7,737 nucleotides of DNA from Pseudomonadota bacterium (GTDB lineage Bacteria; Pseudomonadota; Alphaproteobacteria; Rhizobiales; Xanthobacteraceae), in assembly GCA_023388935.1 (NCBI GenBank), contig JAEWFG010000131.1, forward strand, positions 1-7,737, given 5' to 3'. The translations under genes and the position numbers were made by a program. A model generated the notes under the pieces. That model was given only the letters and a program-made list of their open reading frames with translations, made no database searches and had not been told where the DNA came from. Shown here one piece after another: positions 1 through 6,403 of this stretch (the stretch's first letter is position 1; every line of letters begins with the position of its first letter).

Positions 1-221
1 GGCTTGCGACGACATCGCCCTCGCACATGCAGCTTTCCGCAGCCGAAACCGACACTCGGGCGACCGCCAAGAAGGACAGCTGGGAGGTCGTTCACTCCGG
101 CAACTCCGTCAGTCTCGAGCAAGAAATGATCAAGGGCAGCGACGTCAATCGCGACTACTCGATGAACTCGGCAGTCGTGCGGTCGTTTCATCGCATGCTG
201 CTGTCGAGCGCGAAGGCCTGA
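1..221 (+). CDS. flgB: FlgB, proximal rod protein (C-terminal part, cut by window start)
   Basis: This is the 3' end of flgB; the reading frame is open from position 3 and ends with TGA at 219-221. FlgB is a proximal rod subunit, exported by the flagellar type III system and assembled on the MS-ring/FliE base. About 72 residues are visible. They include a serine/threonine-rich stretch around TTSPSHMQL and the C-terminal helix region typical of alphaproteobacterial FlgB (NSVSLEQEM, then DVNRDYSMNSAVVRSFHRML). That helix region forms the coiled coil shared by axial proteins. ATG 27 is an internal methionine, not the start. flgC follows after 11 nt with an AGGTGA ribosome binding site that begins in the flgB stop codon. 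The identification rests on this C-terminal signature plus the flgC-fliE-flgG neighbours. Confidence 0.88.
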   Translation, partial: LATTSPSHMQLSAAETDTRATAKKDSWEVVHSGNSVSLEQEMIKGSDVNRDYSMNSAVVRSFHRMLLSSAKA

Positions 222-232
222 GGTGAATTGAA

Positions 233-649
233 ATGCTGGACTCACTGCAAGCATCATTGACGGTCGCGAGCTCCGGACTCGAAGCGCAGTCGACGCGCAT
301 GCGCATCGTCTCGGAAAACCTCGCGAACGCGACGTCGACGGGGCGCACCGCCGGCGCCGATCCCTATCAACGCAAGACGATCACCTTCGATGCCGCAATG
401 GACCGTGCCTCGGGCGCGCAGCTTGCGAAGGTCAAGGAGATCGGGGTCGATACCACGCCGTATCGCGTGGAGTACGATCCGGGGCATCCCGCTGCCGACA
501 AGGCCGGCTACGTCAAGCTGCCGAACGTCAACATGATGATCGAGATGGCGGACATGCGGGAAGTCAATCGGTCCTATGAAGCCAATCTCCAGGTCGTGAA
601 GCAGGTGAGGTCGATGCTGGGCATGACCATCGACCTTCTGAGGAGCTGA
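233..649 (+). CDS. flgC: FlgC, proximal rod protein
   Basis: FlgC is a subunit of the proximal part of the flagellar rod, the periplasmic drive shaft. It has no cleavable signal and is exported by the flagellar type III apparatus. The 138-residue length is usual for the family. The N-terminus carries the rod/hook family signature (SSGLEAQSTRMRIVSENLAN, residues about 14-33, followed by NATST). The C-terminus has the matching helix (VNMMIEMADMREVNRSYEAN, then LQVVKQVRSMLGM) that pairs with it in the D0 coiled coil. ATG 233 has AGGTGA at 221-226 a few bases upstream. The fliE start lies 2 nt past the stop, so the two genes are probably translationally coupled. Nothing is odd in length or composition. 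Confidence 0.95.
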   Translation: MLDSLQASLTVASSGLEAQSTRMRIVSENLANATSTGRTAGADPYQRKTITFDAAMDRASGAQLAKVKEIGVDTTPYRVEYDPGHPAADKAGYVKLPNVNMMIEMADMREVNRSYEANLQVVKQVRSMLGMTIDLLRS

Positions 650-651
650 CA

Positions 652-981
652 ATGCTTGAAGCGATTTCATCCACCGCGATTTCGGCAGGACAAGCGGCGA
701 CGCGCGCCACCGAGACTCAGGCCATTTCGCCCGCGGCGACGACCGCGATCCAGTCCGGCGGCGACGTCGGCTTCGATTCGGTGATGAAGCAGGTGACGAC
801 GGACGCGATTGGGACGCTGAAGGCGGGCGAAGCGGCGTCGATCTCGGCGATGCAGGGCAAGGAATCGACGCGGCGCGTCGTGGAGGCGCTGATGTCGGCC
901 GAGCAGGCCTTGCAGACGGCGGTCGCGGTTCGCGACAAGGTCGTGCAGGCCTATCAAGAAGTCGTTCGCATGTCGATTTGA
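652..981 (+). CDS. fliE: FliE, MS-ring to rod junction protein
   Basis: FliE is the small adaptor that joins the MS ring (FliF) and export gate to the proximal rod, and it is among the first axial proteins exported. The product has 109 residues. The N-terminal third is Ala/Thr/Ser-rich and of low complexity. Conservation lies in the C-terminal half, which shows the family pattern (DSVMKQV; EALMSAEQALQTAVAVRDKV; then VQAYQEVVRMSI at the end). ATG 652 is preceded by AGGAG at 641-645, inside the end of flgC. The position between flgC and flgG is the usual one in rhizobial clusters. Length and C-terminus fit FliE well; the N-terminal half alone would not identify it. Confidence 0.93.
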   Translation: MLEAISSTAISAGQAATRATETQAISPAATTAIQSGGDVGFDSVMKQVTTDAIGTLKAGEAASISAMQGKESTRRVVEALMSAEQALQTAVAVRDKVVQAYQEVVRMSI

Positions 982-985
982 TCTG

Positions 986-991
986 AAGGAG
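986..991 (+). promoter_or_regulatory. Ribosome binding site that fixes the GTG start of flgG
   Basis: AAGGAG lies 7 nt before GTG 999. It is the strongest Shine-Dalgarno match among the genes here, and it supports a GTG start for flgG over the internal ATG at 1029, which would remove the conserved N-terminal helix. Confidence 0.75.
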
Positions 992-998
992 TGACGCT

Positions 999-1787
999 GT
1001 GAAATCGCTCGCCATTGCGGCTACGGGCATGAATGCCCAGCAGACCAACATCGAAGTCATCGCGAACAACATCGCCAACATCAACTCGACCTCGTACAAG
1101 CGGGCGCGGGCGGAGTTCACTGATCTGTTCTATCAGATGGACCGCATGCAGGGCGTCGCGAACGTCAACGGCTCGTCACCGATCCCGGAAGGCGCCAATC
1201 TCGGCCTTGGCGTCAAGTCGGCGGCGATCCGCAAGCTGCACATCCAGGGCGCGCTCACGCAGACCGGCAACCCCTACGATCTGGCGATCAACGGCCGCGG
1301 CTGGTTTCAGATATTGGGCCCGAACAACGAGCTGCAATATACCCGCGCGGGCTCGTTCAACACCAATGCCAACGGCCAGCTCGTCACGATCGACGGCTAT
1401 CTGCTCGACCCCGCGATCACAGTGCCGCAAGGAACGGTTCAGGTCACGGTCAACCAGACCGGCCAGGTGTTCGCCAAGCTGGACACGGAAGTGAACCCGC
1501 GGCAGATCGGCCAGCTCAACCTCGCCAACTTCGCCAACGAAGCGGGCCTGGAACCTCTCGGCAGCAATCTCTATCGCGAGACCGTAGCTTCTGGCACGCC
1601 GGTGGTCGGGCTGCCGGGTGATGCCGGCTACGGCAAGATCAACCAGCAATATCTGGAAGCTTCGAACGTCGACCCGGTCAAGGAAATCACCGAGTTGATC
1701 TCCGCGCAACGCGCTTATGAGATGAATGCCAAGGTCATCCAGGCGTCGGATGAGATGGCGTCGACCGTATCGAAGGGCCTTCGCTAG
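999..1787 (+). CDS. flgG: FlgG, distal rod protein
   Basis: FlgG builds the distal rod that crosses the periplasm and passes through the P and L rings. The 262-residue length is standard. The N-terminus (MKSLAIAATGMNAQQTNIEV, then IANNIANINSTSYKR) is the rod/hook protein signature. A central domain (around GRGWFQILGPNNELQYTRAG) is the FlgE/F/G-type D1 fold. The C-terminus (YLEASNVDPVKEITELISAQ, RAYEMNAKVIQASDEM) is the matching helix. This pattern separates FlgG from FlgF, which is usually shorter and diverges at the C-terminal EASNV motif. The start is GTG, chosen because AAGGAG sits 7 nt upstream and because the whole conserved N-terminus is then included. flgA follows in the same transcript after a short gap. 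Confidence 0.96.
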   Translation: MKSLAIAATGMNAQQTNIEVIANNIANINSTSYKRARAEFTDLFYQMDRMQGVANVNGSSPIPEGANLGLGVKSAAIRKLHIQGALTQTGNPYDLAINGRGWFQILGPNNELQYTRAGSFNTNANGQLVTIDGYLLDPAITVPQGTVQVTVNQTGQVFAKLDTEVNPRQIGQLNLANFANEAGLEPLGSNLYRETVASGTPVVGLPGDAGYGKINQQYLEASNVDPVKEITELISAQRAYEMNAKVIQASDEMASTVSKGLR

Positions 1788-1800
1788 TTTCGGTGTGTCC

Positions 1801-2277
1801 ATGTCGAACAGGGTGGGCCTGATGGTGCGCGGGTTGGCCGCCGTGCTGCTGGTTCTCGTCTCGCCGCAGATCGCCGCGGGCGAGGAGAAGCGGCTTCCCG
1901 TGCCCGCCGTCTCGATCCGTGCCGGCGAGCTGATCCGGGACGACATGATCACGGAGCGCGCCTTCGCGCCGAATGCGCTCGGCGTCGCCATGTTCATCGA
2001 AGGACGCCAGGTCCTGGTCGGCCGCATGGCGCGGCGCTCGCTGCTGCCGGGCCAGCCCATTCCGACCAACGCTGTGGAAGATCCCTGGACCGTCGCACGC
2101 GGCGCGATGGTCAAGGTCGTGGTGGAAGACAGTGGCCTGTCGATCGTCACTTACGGCTCGGCGATGCAGTCGGGCGCGGCCGGCGCGCTCATCCCGGTGC
2201 GAAACGCCGACACCGGCGTGATCATCAAGGGCATCGTCCAGCCGGACGGCACCGTCAAAGTCGTGGACGGGTCATGA
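1801..2277 (+). CDS. flgA: FlgA, periplasmic chaperone for P-ring assembly
   Basis: FlgA is a Sec-exported periplasmic chaperone needed for FlgI to polymerise into the P ring. With ATG 1801 the product has 158 residues. An N-terminal hydrophobic signal (residues about 8-26, VRGLAAVLLVLV then SPQIAAG) is followed by a SAF-like region (VSIRAGELIRDDMITERAF, residues about 38-56; and RRSLLPGQPIPTNAVED, further on). The C-terminal beta domain ends in the family pattern GALIPVRNADTGVIIKGIV then GTVKVV. The frame is open upstream to ATG 1726, but that stretch lies inside flgG and is arginine-rich shadow coding, so it is not a likely start. No good Shine-Dalgarno precedes 1801; ATG 1822 is an alternative that keeps the signal peptide. 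The stop overlaps the flgI start (ATGA at 2274-2277), which fits a chaperone and client made together. Confidence 0.9.
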   Translation: MSNRVGLMVRGLAAVLLVLVSPQIAAGEEKRLPVPAVSIRAGELIRDDMITERAFAPNALGVAMFIEGRQVLVGRMARRSLLPGQPIPTNAVEDPWTVARGAMVKVVVEDSGLSIVTYGSAMQSGAAGALIPVRNADTGVIIKGIVQPDGTVKVVDGS

Positions 2278-3404
2278 CCAGATTCCTGCTTGCGCTCGTC
2301 CTCGTCGTTTCCGCTGCCAGCGCCCAGGCCGCCGTCCGCATCAAGGACATCGCGGACATTAAGGGACTGCGCGAAAACCAGATCGTCGGCTACGGCCTCG
2401 TCATCGGCCTGAACGGCACCGGCGACACGCTGCGCAATGCTCCATTCACGGAGCAGTCGCTGCAATCGATGCTCGAGAACATGGGCATCAACGTCAAGAA
2501 CGAGACCACCAGTACGAACAATCCGCCGCGTCCGACGACGCTGCGCACACGCAACGTCGCCGCCGTGATGGTGACCGCGGACCTGCTGCCTTCGATCGGT
2601 GCGGGCGAGCGCATGGACGTGACCGTGTCGTCGCTTGGCGATGCGACGTCGCTGCTCGGCGGAACGTTGGTGATGACGTCATTGCGGGCTGCCGACGGCG
2701 CGGTCTATGCGGTGGCGCAAGGAGCGGTCACGGTCGCCGGTTACAGTGTCGGAGGCCAGGCCCAGAACGTCAGCCAGGGGACGCCGACCGCAGGGCGCAT
2801 CCCGAACGGCGCGCTGGTCGAGCGCGAAGTGCAGGGAAGTCTCCACGAGATGGAATTCCTGGTGCTGGAGCTCAAGAATCCCGACTTCGTCACTGCGACG
2901 CGAATCCTCGACGCCATCAACCGTTACGCTGGCGGTCGCTATCGCGCGCAGATCGCCTTCGAGCGCGACTACCGCACCGTCGTGCTGTCGAAGCCGCGCC
3001 ACATCGGCCCGGTCCGCTTCCTGGCCGAAATCGGTGAGCTGACGGTCGAGCCGGATACGCCGGCGCGGGTGGTGATCAACGAGCGCACCGGCACGGTGGT
3101 GATCGGGCGTGACGTGCGGATATCGACCGTTGCAGTGACGCACGGCAATCTGTCGGTTCGTGTCACCGAGCTTCCGGTAGTGTCGCAGCCCGCGCCGTTC
3201 TCGCGAGGTCAGACGGTGGTTGTTCCGCAGACCGTGGTCGAGGCCAACGAGGCTGGATCGCAGGTGGCGATCCTGAGCGGCGTCGATCTCCAGCGCCTGG
3301 TGCGCGGGCTGAACCAGATCGGCCTGAAGCCATCTGGCATCATCGCGATCCTTCAGGCGATCAAGACGGCCGGCGCTCTCCAGGCCGATGTCATCGTGCA
3401 ATGA
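2274..3404 (+). CDS. flgI: FlgI, flagellar P-ring protein
   Basis: FlgI forms the P ring, the bushing around the rod in the peptidoglycan layer. The 376-residue length is typical. It begins with a Sec signal peptide (MTRFLLALVLVVSAASAQA, cleavage probably after residue 19). The mature N-terminus holds the family hallmark (VRIKDIADIKGLRENQIVGY then GLVIGLNGTGDTL, residues about 21-53). Other recognisable stretches are the RNVAAVMVTADLPP-like region (here TRNVAAVMVTADLLPSIGAG), the INERTGTVVIGRDVRI segment, and the C-terminal LNQIGLKPSGIIAILQAIK with the end GALQADVIVQ. The ATG overlaps the flgA stop by 4 nt (ATGA), indicating translational coupling. The protein appears complete. Confidence 0.97.
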   Translation: MTRFLLALVLVVSAASAQAAVRIKDIADIKGLRENQIVGYGLVIGLNGTGDTLRNAPFTEQSLQSMLENMGINVKNETTSTNNPPRPTTLRTRNVAAVMVTADLLPSIGAGERMDVTVSSLGDATSLLGGTLVMTSLRAADGAVYAVAQGAVTVAGYSVGGQAQNVSQGTPTAGRIPNGALVEREVQGSLHEMEFLVLELKNPDFVTATRILDAINRYAGGRYRAQIAFERDYRTVVLSKPRHIGPVRFLAEIGELTVEPDTPARVVINERTGTVVIGRDVRISTVAVTHGNLSVRVTELPVVSQPAPFSRGQTVVVPQTVVEANEAGSQVAILSGVDLQRLVRGLNQIGLKPSGIIAILQAIKTAGALQADVIVQ

Positions 3405-3471
3405 TGCGCAAGCGTCGTGCAAGCTTGGTCGCTCAATGCTCGGATATCGACCGAGAATCGTACGCGGCCCG

Positions 3472-4233
3472 ATGCTGAAACTGGATCACACAGCCAAACT
3501 CCTCCTCGTCACGGTGTCCGTGCTCGCGAGCATGTCGCCTGTGCTGGCTCTGGATGAGGCGAAGCAGTCGAAGCCGCTCGACCTGCTCTCCTTCGCGCGC
3601 GCCCGCGCGCCCGGACCGCAGAAGGAGCACACGGCGGCCACCCCGATCCCGGGCGACAATGCGTCCATCCAGGCGACGGCGTGGGCTGCCGAAGACTCCG
3701 GACCGGCGATCACCGGCGCGGCGTCGGCGACCCCGGCACCCGTACCTGCACCCGCGCCCATACGCGCGGCCAAGCCCGGCAGCGTCTCGGCACCGCCGAA
3801 GCCCGCACCGCCGCAGGCCGCTGCGCCCGCAGACAACGAAGTCGCGCTGTTCTGCAGCAACGTGGCCGACCCCGCCGTCGATGCAAGGTTGGCCTGGCAA
3901 ATCAAGGAGCTGGAGAAGGCCGAGAACCAGCTCCGCGAGCGGATTGCGGAGGTTGAGGCCAAGCGTGCGGAATACGAGAAGTGGATGGCGCTGCGCGACG
4001 ACTTCCTGAAGAAGGCCGAAGCGAGCGTTGTCGAGATCTATTCGCGCATGAAGCCGGACGCTGCGGCCACCCAGATCGCCGGTATGACAGACGAGACCGC
4101 CGCGGCCGTGCTCGCCAAGCTCAGCCCGAGGAGTTCGAGCGCAATTTTCAACGAAATGGAGACGGGGCGCGCAGCGCATCTCGCCGACCTGCTCGGTGGC
4201 ATGCGTCGCGTGGATGACGGAAAGACAAAATAG
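3472..4233 (+). CDS. motE: MotE-like periplasmic motility protein (MgtE-N-like domain)
   Basis: This is probably MotE, a rhizobial periplasmic protein reported to act as a chaperone for the motor protein MotC. From ATG 3472 it has 253 residues: a signal peptide (LLLVTVSVLASMSPVLA, residues about 10-26), a long Pro/Ala-rich linker (about 86-120), and one cysteine (C128, in VALFCSNVAD). A charged coiled coil follows (about 140-185, KELEKAENQLRERIAEVEAK), then an MgtE intracellular-N-like helical domain (about 190-245, RMKPDAAATQIAGM through LADLLGGM). The slot between flgI and flgH is the motE position in S. meliloti. The linker makes it longer than the roughly 180 residues I recall for that MotE. 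The start is uncertain: the frame is open to ATG 3388 (inside flgI) and ATG 3436, and none has a clear ribosome binding site. 3472 gives the most normal signal peptide. The stop TAG directly abuts the flgH ATG. Confidence 0.8.
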   Translation: MLKLDHTAKLLLVTVSVLASMSPVLALDEAKQSKPLDLLSFARARAPGPQKEHTAATPIPGDNASIQATAWAAEDSGPAITGAASATPAPVPAPAPIRAAKPGSVSAPPKPAPPQAAAPADNEVALFCSNVADPAVDARLAWQIKELEKAENQLRERIAEVEAKRAEYEKWMALRDDFLKKAEASVVEIYSRMKPDAAATQIAGMTDETAAAVLAKLSPRSSSAIFNEMETGRAAHLADLLGGMRRVDDGKTK

Positions 4234-4929
4234 ATGAAGTTGCCAATCCTCATCCTGTCGCTCCTATTGCTTGCCGGGTGCTCCCATGATTCGGCCGAGA
4301 TCCTGAATGGCCCGCAATTGTCGCCTGTCGGCACCGGCCTGAGGACGCAGGCCGATCCGATCCCGGTGACGCCCCGTATGCACACGCCCGTCAGCTATCG
4401 CTCGACCTGGGACGACGGCACCGATCTCTTCCGCGATCCCCGCGCCCGGCGCGCCGGTGACGTCGTGACGGTGATCATCTCGATGCAGGACAAGGCCAAG
4501 CTCGACAACAAGACCGGCCGTTCGCGCGATTCGCAGATCAAGTTCGGGCTCGACTGGCTGATGGACGTCGCGGGATGGAACGACAAGGGCTCCGCCAGCG
4601 CCAATCTCAACACCAACACCCAGATCAAGGGTAACGGCCAGATCGATCGCGCCGAGGACATCAAGCTGTCCATCGCCGCCATCGTCACCGACGTGTTGCC
4701 GAACGGCAATATGATGATCAGCGGCTCGCAGGAGTTTCGCGTGAACACGGAGATGCGTGTGCTCAACGTCGGCGGCATCGTGCGTCCGCGCGATATCTCC
4801 CGCGCGAATACGATCTCCTATGACAAGATCGCCGAGGCGCGCGTGTCTTACGGCGGTCGCGGAAATCTATCTGACGTGCAGAAGCCTGGATGGGGACATC
4901 GGATCTATGACGCCGTCGCACCATTCTGA
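4234..4929 (+). CDS. flgH: FlgH, flagellar L-ring lipoprotein
   Basis: FlgH forms the L ring, the outer-membrane bushing of the flagellum. The 231-residue length is typical. It opens with a lipoprotein signal (MKLPILILSLLLLAGC) with a lipobox L-A-G-C, so the lipidated cysteine is residue 16. The family core follows: DGTDLFRDPRARRAGDVVTV (residues about 61-80), where the LFxDxRAxxxGD pattern is diagnostic. Then come a Thr/Asn-rich middle (ASANLNTNTQIKGNGQI), the strand MMISGSQEFRVNTEMRVLNV, and GIVRPRDISRANTI. The C-terminus is SYGGRGNLSDVQKPGWGHRI then YDAVAPF. The ATG begins immediately after the motE stop, with GGAAAG at 4220-4225 as a weak ribosome binding site, so translation is probably coupled to motE. 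Confidence 0.97.
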   Translation: MKLPILILSLLLLAGCSHDSAEILNGPQLSPVGTGLRTQADPIPVTPRMHTPVSYRSTWDDGTDLFRDPRARRAGDVVTVIISMQDKAKLDNKTGRSRDSQIKFGLDWLMDVAGWNDKGSASANLNTNTQIKGNGQIDRAEDIKLSIAAIVTDVLPNGNMMISGSQEFRVNTEMRVLNVGGIVRPRDISRANTISYDKIAEARVSYGGRGNLSDVQKPGWGHRIYDAVAPF

Positions 4930-4971
4930 GGTTCGGATGCTCCGGACCGCGTTGCGAGGGCAGGGGGCGTC

Positions 4972-5415
4972 ATGCGCCTGATTGCGGCCATCGTGGTGCT
5001 GACCCTGATCGCGATCGGTGCTGGCGCCATTGCCGGCCTGCATCTGCTTGCGGCCGCCGAGCGTGTCGCCGACGCGAAGAAGAGCGCCACGCCGCCGCCC
5101 ATTGCGTCGAGCTACGTCGGCACCGCACGCCTCAGGAAGCTGTCCCCGATCGTGACCAATCTCGCCGCGCCGTCCAACAACTGGGCCCGCATCGAGGCCT
5201 CCATGGTCACCGAGAGCATGAGCGACGAGGATGCCGGCATCCTGGCCGCCCATATCAGCGAGGACATCGTGACTTATCTGCGGTCGGCGTCGGCTGCGCA
5301 GTTCGAGGGATCGCGCGGGCTCCAGCATCTGCGCGATGATCTGGCCGAACGGGCCAATGTCCGCTCGTCGGGCAAGGTCCGCGAATTAATCATTGAGACG
5401 TTGGTGATTCAGTGA
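4972..5415 (+). CDS. fliL: FliL family flagellar basal body-associated protein
   Basis: FliL proteins are single-pass inner-membrane proteins next to the stator that support motor function. This one has 147 residues. It has an N-terminal transmembrane helix (residues about 3-26, LIAAIVVLTLIAIGAGAI), a short linker (AKKSATPPP), and a periplasmic domain. The C-terminus (SGKVRELIIETLVIQ) is characteristic of rhizobial FliL, and ISEDIVTYLRS also matches the family. ATG 4972 has a G-rich CAGGGGGC at 4961-4968 as a possible ribosome binding site. The 42-nt gap after flgH is the largest certain gap within the operon. The stop overlaps the fliP GTG (GTGA at 5412-5415). Sequence conservation in FliL is low, so the identification leans partly on the C-terminal motif and on its place before fliP. 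Confidence 0.88.
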   Translation: MRLIAAIVVLTLIAIGAGAIAGLHLLAAAERVADAKKSATPPPIASSYVGTARLRKLSPIVTNLAAPSNNWARIEASMVTESMSDEDAGILAAHISEDIVTYLRSASAAQFEGSRGLQHLRDDLAERANVRSSGKVRELIIETLVIQ

Positions 5416-6152
5416 GAGTGAGAGTCCTGCTGCTCGCGTTGGTTCTGGTCGTGCTGCCCGAGGTGGCATTGGCCCAGATCCCGGACCTCAACTCGCTGCT
5501 GCCGCCCGGCAACGGCTCGACCAGCGGCCGCATCATCCAGATGATGGCGCTGATCACGGTGCTGTCGGTGGCGCCGGGGCTACTCATCATGGTGACGAGC
5601 TTCACGCGGTTTGCGGTGTCATTGTCGTTCCTGCGCTCCGGTCTTGGCCTCCAGACCACGCCGGCCAACCTGGTGCTGATCAGCCTGGCGCTGTTCATGA
5701 CCTTCTACGTGATGGCTCCGACCTTCGACCGCGCCTGGGAGACCGGCGTCCAGCCTCTCATGAAGAACGAGATCTCGGAGGAGGAGGCCTATCTGAAGAT
5801 CACCGATCCGTTCCGCGAGTTCATGCTGGCCCATGTCCGTGACAAGGATCTCCAGACCTTCGAGGCGCTCGCCGCGGAAAGCTTTCGCAAGAAGTTCGAC
5901 GACAAGCGCATCGACCTGCGCGTCATCATTCCGGCCTTCATGATCTCCGAGCTCCGGCGTTCGTTCGAGATCGGATTCCTCATCATCCTGCCGTTCCTCG
6001 TCATCGACATGATCGTGGCGACGCTGACCATGTCGATGGGCATGATGATGATGCCGCCGACGATTCTCGCGCTGCCATTCAAGATGCTGTTCTTCGTGCT
6101 GATCGACGGCTGGAACCTGCTCGCCTCCGGACTGGTGCGGTCGTTCTCGTAA
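5412..6152 (+). CDS. fliP: FliP, flagellar type III export gate protein
   Basis: FliP is the main subunit of the FliPQR export-gate channel at the centre of the MS ring. The 246-residue length is normal. It has a cleavable signal (residues 1-21, LLLALVLVVLPEVALA), then a transmembrane segment IIQMMALITVLSVAPGLLIM (about 41-60) and the family motif TSFTRFAVSLSFLRSGLG (62-79). LVLISLALFMTFYVM follows, then a periplasmic segment (about 102-178) and two C-terminal membrane segments. The methionine cluster MGMMMMPP (209-216) sits at the position of the M-gate that seals the channel in Salmonella FliP. The start GTG overlaps the fliL stop. A second GTG at 5418 is possible, and no strong ribosome binding site is seen, so coupling to fliL is likely. 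fliQ and fliR are not next to it; flagellin follows instead, as in rhizobia. Confidence 0.97.
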   Translation: MRVRVLLLALVLVVLPEVALAQIPDLNSLLPPGNGSTSGRIIQMMALITVLSVAPGLLIMVTSFTRFAVSLSFLRSGLGLQTTPANLVLISLALFMTFYVMAPTFDRAWETGVQPLMKNEISEEEAYLKITDPFREFMLAHVRDKDLQTFEALAAESFRKKFDDKRIDLRVIIPAFMISELRRSFEIGFLIILPFLVIDMIVATLTMSMGMMMMPPTILALPFKMLFFVLIDGWNLLASGLVRSFS

Positions 6153-6165
6153 GCGCCGCGATCGC

Positions 6166-6179
6166 CGGCCGATCGGCCG
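6166..6179. repeat. 14-bp perfect palindrome just after fliP
   Basis: The sequence CGGCCGATCGGCCG is its own reverse complement and starts 13 nt after the fliP stop. It could fold into a 5-bp stem with a GATC loop. No T run follows (the next bases are TTAAGG), so it is a poor intrinsic terminator and may be a protein-binding site or a weak processing or pausing hairpin. Confidence 0.4.
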
Positions 6180-6183
6180 TTAA

Positions 6184-6206
6184 GGTTAGCGAGAATGGTT
6201 AGCGAG
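6184..6206 (+). repeat. Direct repeat of GGTTAGCGAG upstream of the first flagellin gene
   Basis: GGTTAGCGAG occurs at 6184-6193 and again at 6197-6206, so the centres are 13 bp apart. A shorter copy of the core (GTTAGC) occurs at 6277-6282. The same 10-mer appears once in inverted orientation (CTCGCTAACC, 7455-7464) in front of the second flagellin gene. Repeated short motifs in the AT-rich region before flagellin genes suggest binding sites for a flagellar transcription regulator. The identity of that regulator is unknown from the sequence. Confidence 0.5.
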
Positions 6207-6227
6207 TGGTAAGATTAACTATATGAT
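6199..6227 (+). promoter_or_regulatory. Possible sigma70-type promoter for the first flagellin gene
   Basis: TATGAT at 6222-6227 matches the -10 consensus at five of six positions. It sits 17 nt after TTAGCG (6199-6204), a poor -35 that is part of the second GGTTAGCGAG repeat. A weak -35 covered by repeated motifs is the layout expected of an activator-dependent promoter. The surrounding stretch 6209-6240 is the most AT-rich in the window. A transcript from here would have a 5' untranslated region of about 170 nt. This is inference from composition; no start site is known. Confidence 0.3.
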
Positions 6228-6296
6228 ATTATAGCGAAATTTCGGCCGATCTTAATCTGGAAGCAAGATTCGGCGTGTTAGCAATGCGTCACGGCG

Positions 6297-6403
6297 GGTT
6301 GGACCCCACCCAGATCAGTCCAAAGGCATGATGCCGCCCCTCCGTACCGGTGAAAACCCGGTATGTCCCCTCGTGAAAATGTAATGCGTACATAAAGGGA
6401 CAT
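6297..6403 (+). promoter_or_regulatory. Structured 5' leader of the first flagellin mRNA, with sequestered ribosome binding site
   Basis: Helices predicted by eye are: H1, TTGGAC 6299-6304 with GTCCAA 6318-6323; H2, the small GGCATGATGCC at 6325-6335; H3, TACCGG 6345-6350 with CCGGTA 6358-6363, closing a 7-nt loop; and H4, ATGTCCC 6363-6369 with GGGACAT 6397-6403. H4 covers the likely Shine-Dalgarno (AAAGGGA, 6394-6400) of the flagellin ATG at 6409. A further hairpin, ATGTA 6379-6383 with TACAT 6389-6393, lies inside H4. H3 and H4 abut, so they could stack. The second leader at 7479-7587 repeats H1 to H4, with a compensatory change in H1. Regulation of flagellin mRNA through its 5' leader is known in Caulobacter (FlbT), which makes this a plausible translational control element. 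Confidence 0.7.

Noticed and set aside
254..1120. Long open frame on the minus strand (288 codons) opposite flgC, fliE and the start of flgG
   Set aside because: Arg/Pro/Ser-rich composition and no recognisable domain. It is a by-product of high GC at codon third positions in the real + strand genes.
1176..2150. Minus-strand open frame (324 codons) across flgG and flgA
   Set aside because: It spans two conserved + strand genes, has no family signature and no plausible ribosome binding site; a shadow frame.
6226..6251. Sigma28-like -10 (GCCGATCT at 6245-6252)
   Set aside because: No TAAA-type -35 lies about 15 nt upstream, and the second flagellin leader has no counterpart.
6343..6370. Resemblance of ACCGGTGAAAACCCGG followed by TATGTCCCC to part of the cobalamin riboswitch core (GGTGnAAnnCC then GnCCC)
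   Set aside because: The upstream GGGAA strand that should pair with CCC is missing, and CCC instead pairs with the downstream ribosome binding site. The CGCnACTGT segment and further conserved stems are also absent. A search with the Rfam cobalamin model would settle it; I expect no hit.
6297..6403. ROSE-type RNA thermometer, a class common in Bradyrhizobium
   Set aside because: The conserved anti-Shine-Dalgarno hairpin sequence of ROSE elements is not present. A temperature effect through the H4 helix is not excluded, but nothing identifies it as ROSE.
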